A stretch of 5,847 nt of DNA, from NCBI GenBank assembly GCA_009781965.1, contig WQUS01000138.1:1-5847 (forward strand), read 5' to 3'. The notes beneath the pieces are model-generated. The model searched no databases. It saw nothing but the letters and a program-made list of their open reading frames with translations, and had not been told where the DNA came from. The first letter of the stretch is position 1, and each line of letters opens with the position of its first letter. Below, in pieces: positions 1 through 5,210 of this stretch. The DNA comes from Bacillota bacterium (GTDB taxonomy: Bacteria > Bacillota > Desulfotomaculia > Desulfotomaculales > Desulfallaceae). Position numbers and translations under genes: made by a program.

Positions 1-701
1 CTTTTACCAACACTTACCTACCGCTAAGCCAATTTGCCGCCAACATCGCCATGGCGGCGGAAACAGAGGACATCGTCGGCATTTCCGTGTCCACCAGACC
101 GGCTTGCTTAAACGAGCAACACTTGGATATTCTTACCGAAGCGGCGCGGCGATGCTGCCTCGACATCGACATTGAGCTGGGACTGCAAACGGTCAACTAT
201 CATACTTTGAAAAAAATAAACCGGGGACATACCCTGGCCGAGTTTCTGGATGCCGTACAGCGGGTACATAGCCGGCAGTTTGAAATTTGCGCCCACCTGA
301 TTCTGAACCTGCCCGGAGACAGTAAAGACGACGTCATTGAAAACGCCAAAATCATTTCTGCCTTGGGTATCCGCTATGTTAAGCTGCATTCTCTGTATGT
401 GGCGCCCGGTACGGTACTGGGCGACATGTACCAAAGGGGCGAATTGCATCTGGGCGATTGGGAAGAATATGTGCGCAGCATCATTTCCTTTCTTGAATAC
501 CTGGATCCGGCAGTGGTCATTCAGCGTTTAGTGGGCAAGGGACCGCGGGAAGCTCTTTTTTGTAACTGGGGCCTCAGCTGGTGGAAAGTTAAAACCGAAC
601 TGGAACATCTGATGGAGGTAGAAGATACCTGGCAGGGAAAAAAATTCAACTATTTGGGCGGCAAACTGGTCGACAAAGCGTTTAATCAAGGCCCTAGATA
701 A
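1..701 (+). CDS. TIGR01212-family radical SAM protein (YtqA/YhcC-like), 5' end cut off by the window
   Basis: The frame is open from base 3, well before the first ATG at base 51, and reads FTNTYLPL followed by GISVSTRPACL, so the gene enters from the left; 232 residues are visible and the family is about 300 long. Family-typical blocks are ELGLQTVNYHTLKKINRGHT, ICAHLILNLPGD, VKLHSLYVAPGT and VVIQRLVGKGPRE. The N-terminal CxxxCxxC iron-sulfur motif lies outside the window, so it cannot be checked. Known members are E. coli YhcC and B. subtilis YtqA; YtqA (renamed MnmL) takes part in tRNA wobble-uridine (mnm5s2U) modification together with the methylase MnmM. No methylase gene follows here: the next gene is convergent. 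Family assignment is firm, but the exact substrate is inferred only from the family. Confidence 0.93.
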   Translation, partial: FTNTYLPLSQFAANIAMAAETEDIVGISVSTRPACLNEQHLDILTEAARRCCLDIDIELGLQTVNYHTLKKINRGHTLAEFLDAVQRVHSRQFEICAHLILNLPGDSKDDVIENAKIISALGIRYVKLHSLYVAPGTVLGDMYQRGELHLGDWEEYVRSIISFLEYLDPAVVIQRLVGKGPREALFCNWGLSWWKVKTELEHLMEVEDTWQGKKFNYLGGKLVDKAFNQGPR

Positions 702-993
702 AAAATAGCGGCGGATTACTGTCCAATAACGCCTTGAGTACCTGTTCGACTCTATCGTCGATAACCTGGTAAAACACTTCCGTTCCGTTGCGTACCCCAC
801 CCACAATGCCTTGGGAACGTAGTATCGCCAGCTGCTGAGAAACCGTGGATTGGGGCAGATTTAAGCAATCCTTTATTTTACTTACATTGCAGGGGCCGCT
901 CAGCAAACCGGCTACAATACATAAACGGGTGGGATGAGCCAAAGCTTTAAGTAATTTTGCTGGGTTTTCATATTTATGCGTCTCGCTCAACAA
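694..993 (-). CDS. ArsR-type winged-helix transcriptional repressor
   Basis: The 99-residue protein has the usual length and layout of ArsR/SmtB regulators. An N-terminal helix with LLKALAHPTRLCIVAGLL (about residues 14-31) is followed by a helix-turn-helix, whose recognition helix contains PQSTVSQQLAILRSQGIV (47-64), and a wing with RNGTEVFYQV (68-77). Three cysteines, C25, C35 and C43, lie in or beside the helices that hold the metal or thiol sensor site in some family members, so a metal, thiol or persulfide signal is possible; the classic ELCVCDL box is not present. The start is a TTG preceded by GGGAG with a 6-base gap; a second TTG directly follows and could also serve. The gene is convergent with the radical SAM gene and overlaps its 3' end by 8 bases. 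No metal-transport or sulfur gene is adjacent, so the target may be only its own promoter or may lie elsewhere. Confidence 0.93.
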   Translation of the reverse strand: MLSETHKYENPAKLLKALAHPTRLCIVAGLLSGPCNVSKIKDCLNLPQSTVSQQLAILRSQGIVGGVRNGTEVFYQVIDDRVEQVLKALLDSNPPLFFI

Positions 994-999
994 GCAACA

Positions 1000-1004
1000 C
1001 TCCC
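1000..1004 (-). promoter_or_regulatory. Ribosome binding site of the ArsR-type gene
   Basis: On the minus strand GGGAG sits 6 bases before the TTG at 993-991. There is no in-frame ATG nearby upstream, so this site supports the TTG start. Confidence 0.65.
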
Positions 1005-1022
1005 AATTCCCTTTCGAAAAGT

Positions 1023-1052
1023 AATATAATATAAATATTATGGCTTGGACAA
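1023..1052 (-). promoter_or_regulatory. Probable promoter of the ArsR-type gene
   Basis: Reading the minus strand, TTGTCC (1052-1047) is a good -35 box and TATATT (1028-1023) a good -10 box, with an 18-base spacer. The start codon lies about 30 bases beyond the -10 box. The AT-rich dyad at 1026-1041 covers the spacer and -10 box, the usual arrangement for an autorepressed ArsR gene. Confidence 0.5.
1026..1041. promoter_or_regulatory. Candidate ArsR operator: 7-2-7 AT-rich inverted repeat
   Basis: The site reads ATAATAT-aa-ATATTAT. Both 7-base arms are perfect reverse complements around a two-base centre. ArsR-family dimers typically bind AT-rich dyads of this sort that overlap their own promoter. 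It lies 33 bases before the ArsR-type start codon and overlaps its -10 region. The surrounding DNA is very AT-rich, so chance palindromes are possible. Confidence 0.5.
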
Positions 1053-1153
1053 TAGGATTTTATAATTATTCCTCCCAAAAAGAATCAATAAAATTATAGC
1101 AATTAAAAAAACGTTCCCTAACCGCTGCAGATAAGTTTTGTATACCCATATCC

Positions 1154-1159
1154 TATAAT
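1154..1159 (+). promoter_or_regulatory. Possible -10 box for the phospholipase C-like gene
   Basis: A perfect TATAAT lies 24 bases before the TTG start, leaving room for a short leader. No convincing -35 box is seen 16-18 bases upstream (around 1131-1136 the sequence is ATAAGT), so this promoter would be weak, activator-dependent or misassigned. Confidence 0.35.
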
Positions 1160-1170
1160 ACCACATTACA

Positions 1171-1178
1171 AGGGGGAG
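1171..1178 (+). promoter_or_regulatory. Ribosome binding site deciding the TTG start at 1184
   Basis: AGGGGGAG lies 5 bases before the TTG at 1184. The ATG at 1179 touches this site and is in a different frame, so the TTG is the better start. Confidence 0.7.
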
Positions 1179-1183
1179 ATGTA

Positions 1184-1918
1184 TTGTTTGCGCAAACCCA
1201 CGTCTATTTTGCCGAAGCCATATTAGGCCGCCGCTCTGACGCGATCACTTTGGGCAGTATATTTCCCGACATTATGACCGGCGCCGGCGTTGAACATGGC
1301 CGGGCGCACAGCCTGGGGCTTGAATTGCTCAGGATGTTCACGGACAGTGAAGAGCTCACCGATTTTGCCCTGGCCGCCATTACCCACGGCATTTCCCCCC
1401 AAGGCCTGGATTACTTCGGCGATGAAAAATACCCCGGCTTTGAGCGGGGCTATTGCTTTGAAAAAGGACGGCCACTGGTGCGGCAAACCATTGCCGCCTG
1501 CAATTTACCTGAAAATATGGGTTTATGGAAAGCGCACAACATTGTGGAAATGGGTATCGAGACGAAAATAAGCCGCCTGGATCAATACGGCCAAGTACTG
1601 CGCCGGGCCTTTAACAACCAGGCCCTGATTGACCGCCTGATTGCCGCGCTGTCCGACCTTACCGGCGACAGCGAACGTTTAAAAAAACGCATCCTCGCTT
1701 TTCCCGGCTATATAGGAGTACAGCAAGCCACCCCCGCATCTATGGCCCAAATCTATTGCATCCAAATGTATACTAAACACCAAATCAACATCAATACCGA
1801 CCAAGTAACGGAGCTGATCGCAATCGCCGCCGACGCGGTGGAAAACGACCTGGCCGATTTCTTCCATCTGACCAGACAGCAGGTCCAAAAAGAAATAAAT
1901 ACCCTCCTCAACACCTAA
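1184..1918 (+). CDS. Cytosolic zinc-dependent phospholipase C-like protein (PF00882 type)
   Basis: The 244-residue protein resembles the zinc-dependent phospholipase C/S1-P1-like fold family found in many Clostridia. The metal-ligand pattern can be followed: H6 in the N-terminal THVYFAEAILG helix, D29 in LGSIFPDI, H38 and H42 in EHGRAHSLGLE, H68 in ITHGISPQGLD with D76, and H118/E122 in KAHNIVEMG, the HxxxE pair. Between them lies the well-conserved block YFGDEKYPGFERGYCFEKGR. There is no signal peptide or membrane segment, unlike the secreted clostridial and Bacillus enzymes, so it should act in the cytoplasm. The substrate is unknown; phospholipid hydrolysis is only the ancestral activity of the fold. 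The C-terminal third (about 145-244) is helical and more variable. The next gene starts 78 bases on, with a possible promoter between, so co-transcription with the dynamin-like gene is uncertain but plausible. Confidence 0.85.
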   Translation: MFAQTHVYFAEAILGRRSDAITLGSIFPDIMTGAGVEHGRAHSLGLELLRMFTDSEELTDFALAAITHGISPQGLDYFGDEKYPGFERGYCFEKGRPLVRQTIAACNLPENMGLWKAHNIVEMGIETKISRLDQYGQVLRRAFNNQALIDRLIAALSDLTGDSERLKKRILAFPGYIGVQQATPASMAQIYCIQMYTKHQININTDQVTELIAIAADAVENDLADFFHLTRQQVQKEINTLLNT

Positions 1919-1950
1919 TTGTCATAATAAAGACAGGCTCTTAATATAAT
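1919..1950 (+). promoter_or_regulatory. Possible promoter of the dynamin-like operon
   Basis: TTGTCA (1919-1924) and TAATAT (1942-1947) are spaced by 17 bases. A perfect TATAAT at 1945-1950 overlaps the second box but would be 20 bases from the same -35. Either would give a leader of about 35-40 bases before the GGAGGGGG ribosome binding site at 1985-1992. The site starts at the stop codon of the upstream gene, and no terminator hairpin separates the two genes. Confidence 0.4.
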
Positions 1951-1996
1951 CCCTACAGATATCCATGCAGACAACCTTGACCCCGGAGGGGGCGCC

Positions 1997-4423
1997 ATGA
2001 ATAAATTAAATGATTATTTTAACCGTGTTGACTCTCTGGCCAACAGGTACCTGGCGGTCGGGGAACTGCCGACAGTGGCTTTGGCGGGACCCTATAACAG
2101 CGGCAAGTCAACCATGATCAACAGCTTGCTGGAGCAGGACATCTCTCCGGTGGATATCCTGCCGGCCACCAGTTTACCGGTTATTTTCAGCTACGGCGAA
2201 CTGTTTTCCGTTACCGCCCGGTTAACCGACGGCCGGGTTAAAGCTTTAAGCAGCGCGGCGTTCCGCTCGTTGCCGCAAAGTAAAGCAACCTTTGCCAAAC
2301 AGGCGTCGACAGTAGAAATTGCCTTAAATCACACCCTGCTGCGCAAAATGCGCCTGCTGGACACTCCCGGTTTCGACGCCGCTGACGCTGCTGGCGCTGC
2401 CGACGCTGATGTGCCATCCGCTCAGCTTGCAGCGGCGGACCACATTATCTATTTGCTGCACCAACGTGGACCTGGCGAGGCGGACAGGAAATTCATTGGC
2501 CGGTTGATGGCGCTCAAAGGAGTCGCTCAGCTCTCTTTCTGGATTAATCGTAACCTGGGCTGTTTTGACGGTACCTCCCTGACCGAATCCCGCCGGGTAC
2601 TGAGGGAAGTTTGCGCCCGGGAAGTGCCGGTGTATGTCACCGACACCAGGGATCGGGAAGCGGTGCAACGATTCCGTTTGTTCATCCGGGCCAGAGCCGC
2701 CGAAACAGTAATTAACCTGGTCAGCGGCAAACTGGATGAATTGGACCGCCGGATACCAACGTTAACCGCCGCTTCTTTGCGGGAATCGAACGACATCCCT
2801 TTTCTGCTTCGCTTTTGGGAAGCCGGCCAAACCGCCGCCGAAGTCATACAGGGTAATACGATAATCCATACTTTACCCCTGGTGGCCAAGCAAATTAATG
2901 ACGCCGCAGCCAATTTCAGCGACCGGGAAGAAACGTCGCCGGCCGGCGCCAACCTTTACCGGACCAAAACCAAACTGCCCGATCCGGTCGCGCTCAGGGA
3001 CAGCATGAAATCACTGCTTAACAGAGCCGCTAACGATCCGTCGCTGCAATCCGCCAAGGAAACTATCGCTTTGCTGCGAACGTTGGTCCGGGAATTAACT
3101 GCAGAAAAATACCTGGTTACCGCCGCCGGCGGCTTTTCCACTGGCAAAACCACCTTTTTCAACGCCCTGCTGGGTGAAAGCCTGTTGCCGGCCAAAAACA
3201 GGCCCACCACATTTACCCTGACCAGGCTTCGGCACGGCGACCATAAAAAGGCGGTCATTAAATTTGCCAGCCGTGTCGCCATTGCCACCCATTGGGTGGA
3301 AAACAAACAGGCCGTACTTTGCCGTCATGAATTGGAAGTGCTTGAATCATGGCTGACCGATCCCAAGTTGCGCGGCAAAATTAAGCAGCTGGAAAAAACA
3401 AAAAATGGCGTCTGCTCCGTAATCAGCCCAAAAGAACTGCTCGCCGAGCTGGAAAAGCTCAAGGAAACCTTCGCCCGGGTTAAACGGCGTTCTCCCAAAG
3501 GCCGCAAACCGTGGCAATCATTATTTAAGCGCATTCCCCTGGCCAGTTTGTACCGGGGCGGACTGGCCGACAGTTATGTGGTGTATTTTCCGCACCTGCA
3601 CAACATCGAACTTGATTTAACCAGCCCAGCCGGCCTACTGGAGTTGGAACAGACAGTCAGTTCCCATCAAGCCCTGCGGGTGGAGGAAATTGAAATCAGC
3701 CACCCCGCCGAGATATTGCGTAGCGCCGATTTTTTGGACACACCCGGTCTGGACTCGGTTTACCACCGGCACCGGGAAATCACCACCCGCCACCTGGCGG
3801 ACGCAGACTGTTTTTTGTTCTTTATGAACGGCAAACACATCCTGACTAAACCGGACCTGGGCGTCTACAACCTTATTTTCGAGACCCTCAGCGCCTCCGC
3901 CGCCGCTAGAGATAAGCTTTATATCATTGTTAATTTTGCCGATACCCTGAGCGAAGGGGAAAAAGAACGGGTGCGTAATTACCTGGATACCAACCTGACC
4001 GACTGCCGGGACAGGCCGAACCAAAGCAAAATTTATCTGTTTTCCGCCCTGGAGGCTCTTACCGGCAAGGACAAACAGCTTTTAAACCGTTTAACCGCTG
4101 ATTTGCAGGCGCACATCTGGGCCTCACGCTGCACCGACCAATACTTGGAGGTGCTCCGGCGGGCCAAGTCAGCCCTGGCCGGCCTGGCGGAAGAAACAAC
4201 ATCCGTCCTTCCCCCTTCGTCTCAGCCCAACGGTCACTTGCAGCAAGATCTGGCAGTGGTCACGCGCGCCAAAGGTACGCTTACCTTGCGGACGCCCAAG
4301 GACCATACCGGGTTGCCGCCGGCTAAAGTCGCGGCCCAATACGCCCGTGCGCTGGAGAATCTGGAAAAAGAAATGCTTGCCCAGGGAGGGAAAACCAATG
4401 GAAAACGCCAGGGCGCTAGATGA
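1997..4423 (+). CDS. Tandem dynamin-like GTPase (two GTPase modules in one chain)
   Basis: The 808-residue protein carries two dynamin-type GTPase modules. Module 1 has P-loop GPYNSGKST (31-39), a threonine switch I in LPATSLP (T58) and DTPGFD (122-127). Module 2 has P-loop GGFSTGKTT (378-386), RPTTF (402-406) and DTPGLD (581-586). The G4 motifs are degenerate: NRNL (184-187) in module 1 and NFAD (646-649) in module 2, in place of NKxD. Two modules in one chain recall Bacillus DynA, a membrane-fusing dynamin of about 1200 residues. Here, however, only about 130 residues separate the modules and about 120 follow the second, so the stalks are short. No membrane segment or signal peptide is seen. 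An unusually long stretch between switch I and DTPG of module 2 carries a basic patch at 494-504. A strong ribosome binding site (GGAGGGGG) precedes the ATG. Membrane remodelling is inferred from the family. Confidence 0.9.
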   Translation: MNKLNDYFNRVDSLANRYLAVGELPTVALAGPYNSGKSTMINSLLEQDISPVDILPATSLPVIFSYGELFSVTARLTDGRVKALSSAAFRSLPQSKATFAKQASTVEIALNHTLLRKMRLLDTPGFDAADAAGAADADVPSAQLAAADHIIYLLHQRGPGEADRKFIGRLMALKGVAQLSFWINRNLGCFDGTSLTESRRVLREVCAREVPVYVTDTRDREAVQRFRLFIRARAAETVINLVSGKLDELDRRIPTLTAASLRESNDIPFLLRFWEAGQTAAEVIQGNTIIHTLPLVAKQINDAAANFSDREETSPAGANLYRTKTKLPDPVALRDSMKSLLNRAANDPSLQSAKETIALLRTLVRELTAEKYLVTAAGGFSTGKTTFFNALLGESLLPAKNRPTTFTLTRLRHGDHKKAVIKFASRVAIATHWVENKQAVLCRHELEVLESWLTDPKLRGKIKQLEKTKNGVCSVISPKELLAELEKLKETFARVKRRSPKGRKPWQSLFKRIPLASLYRGGLADSYVVYFPHLHNIELDLTSPAGLLELEQTVSSHQALRVEEIEISHPAEILRSADFLDTPGLDSVYHRHREITTRHLADADCFLFFMNGKHILTKPDLGVYNLIFETLSASAAARDKLYIIVNFADTLSEGEKERVRNYLDTNLTDCRDRPNQSKIYLFSALEALTGKDKQLLNRLTADLQAHIWASRCTDQYLEVLRRAKSALAGLAEETTSVLPPSSQPNGHLQQDLAVVTRAKGTLTLRTPKDHTGLPPAKVAAQYARALENLEKEMLAQGGKTNGKRQGAR
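2375..2410 (+). repeat. Ala/Asp low-complexity stretch in switch II of GTPase module 1
   Basis: Directly after DTPGF, residues 127-138 read DAADAAGAADAD, encoded by near-repeats of GCTGAC/GCTGCC-type hexamers. It lies where switch II would contact the nucleotide and partner, and module 2 has no equivalent. It could have grown by replication slippage. Confidence 0.55.
4384..4390 (+). promoter_or_regulatory. Ribosome binding site setting the start of the 60-residue gene
   Basis: GGGAGGG lies inside the end of the dynamin-like gene, 7 bases before the ATG at 4398. It favours this ATG over the upstream in-frame GTG at 4347, which has no comparable site and would add 17 residues read out of frame from conserved-gene DNA. 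Confidence 0.75.
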
Positions 4424-4580
4424 GCGGTTAAAAAAAATCATCACCGCGGTAAGCAACAGCACCGGCGCGGAAATCAAGCGCGAACTGATACCGGAGCTTA
4501 CCGCAGCGTTTGGCGAGCAACAAAACAGGAACATCCACAGTTTTTTAGAGTCCTTTAATCAAGCCCTGAAGAAGATTTGA
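4398..4580 (+). CDS. Small helical protein of unknown function, translationally coupled to the dynamin-like gene
   Basis: This 60-residue protein has no family that I recognise. It is charged and predicted almost wholly helical: a first helix around ALDERLKKIITAVSN (6-20), then IKRELIPELTAAFG (26-39) and IHSFLESFNQALKKI (46-60), the last clearly amphipathic. It has no signal peptide or membrane segment. The start overlaps the 3' end of the dynamin-like gene by 26 bases in another frame, with a strong ribosome binding site within that gene, so the two products are probably made together. The segment IKRELIP resembles segments in the next two small proteins. A role as adaptor or regulator of the GTPase is inferred from position only. 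A longer form from GTG 4347 is possible but unlikely. Confidence 0.72.
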   Translation: MENARALDERLKKIITAVSNSTGAEIKRELIPELTAAFGEQQNRNIHSFLESFNQALKKI

Positions 4581-4619
4581 ACCACAGTAAATTAGGCAAA
4601 CTTGTGCAAATTAAAAAAT

Positions 4620-4625
4620 GGAGGT
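4620..4625 (+). promoter_or_regulatory. Ribosome binding site setting the start of the 87-residue gene
   Basis: GGAGGT lies 6 bases before the ATG at 4632. It excludes an upstream in-frame start near 4602 that would add ten residues encoded by the leader and the binding site itself. Confidence 0.8.
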
Positions 4626-4631
4626 ATCATT

Positions 4632-4895
4632 ATGCCGCAAAACGATGCACTGCAGGACATCCTCGGCGATATTTTAAAGGGGCTGCAGGATAAATTCGTC
4701 CGGCCGGTATTGAATGAAAACAACCGGCTGTTAGTAGCGTTGGAGGAAATGAAAAGAGCGGATCAAACCGGATTAGAAGATTTAAAGGACCGGGTAGTCC
4801 GGCTGGAACAAAAAATTGACGACATTCCCCTGCTGGTCCTGACTTCCATCAGAGACGCTATCGACCAAGCCTCGGGGGGTGTTTCCGATGGGTAA
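4632..4895 (+). CDS. Small coiled-coil protein of unknown function in the dynamin-like operon
   Basis: The 87-residue product is not a family that I recognise. It is highly charged and helical: an N-terminal amphipathic helix (DALQDILGDILKGLQDKF, 5-22), a proline break at P25, then a long helix with heptad-like spacing of hydrophobics through RLLVALEEMK (32-41) and LKDRVVRLEQKI (51-62). A short hydrophobic segment IPLLVLTSI (65-73) is too short to cross a membrane. It is separated from the 60-residue gene by 51 bases with no clear promoter or terminator, and its stop overlaps the start of the next gene by 8 bases. LQDKFVRP-x6-RL matches FKDGLILP-x6-RL in the following protein at the same spacing, suggesting that the two may be paralogues or coiled-coil partners. 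Function is inferred from context only. Confidence 0.75.
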   Translation: MPQNDALQDILGDILKGLQDKFVRPVLNENNRLLVALEEMKRADQTGLEDLKDRVVRLEQKIDDIPLLVLTSIRDAIDQASGGVSDG

Positions 4896-5169
4896 GCTTT
4901 GCGAGATGACCTTGGAAGAAAGCAACCCCGAACTGACCGATTCCCTGGCCCGTTCTTTTAAAGACGGGCTGATTCTGCCGGCCGAGCGCCAATTCAAACG
5001 GCTGGAAACAGTGCTTGCCTCTCTAAAGGAACACCTGGAGGCTGATTCTTCGGCAAGAGAAAAAGAGTTGGACCGGCTGAAAAAAATGTTCCGGTTGAGC
5101 AATTACATCTCACTGCTGTCCCTGGCGGGAATAATAACTTTACTGACGGTATTGTTCTTTTGGTATTGA
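4888..5169 (+). CDS. Tail-anchored coiled-coil membrane protein in the dynamin-like operon
   Basis: The 93-residue product has a charged helical cytosolic part (1-69), with a coiled-coil-like stretch RLETVLASLKEHLEADS and REKELDRLKKMFR. A single hydrophobic segment (about 73-92, YISLLSLAGIITLLTVLFFW) ends at the C-terminus. The basic residues K65, K66 and R69 just before it predict an N-inside, tail-anchored topology. The ATG at 4888 has GGGGGG (4874-4879) 8 bases upstream and overlaps the preceding gene by 8 bases, indicating translational coupling; the in-frame GTG at 4879 overlaps that site and is less likely. No known family is recognised. As the only clear membrane protein in the group, it could tether the dynamin-like GTPase or its small partners to the membrane, which is an inference. 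Confidence 0.8.
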   Translation: MGKLCEMTLEESNPELTDSLARSFKDGLILPAERQFKRLETVLASLKEHLEADSSAREKELDRLKKMFRLSNYISLLSLAGIITLLTVLFFWY

Positions 5170-5179
5170 GCGGTATAAT
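5152..5179 (+). promoter_or_regulatory. Probable promoter of the DUF815 ATPase gene
   Basis: TTGTTC (5152-5157) and a perfect TATAAT (5174-5179) are separated by 16 bases, a good housekeeping-type promoter. The -35 box lies within the last codons of the membrane-protein gene. It would give a leader of about 25 bases before the TTG start, so the ATPase gene can probably be transcribed apart from the upstream operon, with read-through also possible. Confidence 0.55.
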
Positions 5180-5197
5180 ATCTGTATCACACGATCT

Positions 5198-5205
5198 AAG
5201 AGGTG
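5198..5205 (+). promoter_or_regulatory. Ribosome binding site deciding the TTG start at 5211
   Basis: AAGAGGTG lies 5 bases before the TTG. The first in-frame ATG is at residue 30 and has no such site, and using it would remove conserved N-terminal sequence. Confidence 0.7.
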
Positions 5206-5210
5206 CCACA

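Noticed and set aside
51..53. ATG as the start of the radical SAM gene
   Set aside because: Family-type sequence (FTNTYLPL) is encoded upstream to the window edge, so this ATG is an internal methionine.
108..449. Minus-strand open frame of 113 codons opposite the radical SAM gene
   Set aside because: It lies wholly inside a well-supported gene, has no family resemblance and no ribosome binding site; it is a shadow frame.
1179..1181. ATG just before the phospholipase C-like gene
   Set aside because: It is in another frame and touches the ribosome binding site; the TTG at 1184 opens the conserved frame.
2324..2952. Minus-strand open frames of 114 and 141 codons opposite GTPase head 1
   Set aside because: They are antisense to conserved GTPase motifs, overlap each other and show no recognisable protein features.
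3635..4024. Minus-strand open frame of 129 codons opposite GTPase head 2
   Set aside because: It covers the reverse complement of the DTPG region and has no independent support.
4169..4534. Minus-strand open frame of 121 codons opposite the GTPase 3' end and the 60-residue gene
   Set aside because: It has no ribosome binding site or family match, and the plus-strand genes here have clear binding sites.
4581..4631. Possible hairpin or promoter between the 60- and 87-residue genes
   Set aside because: Only an imperfect GCAAAC/TTGTGC pairing is present, with no T-run and no convincing -35/-10 pair.
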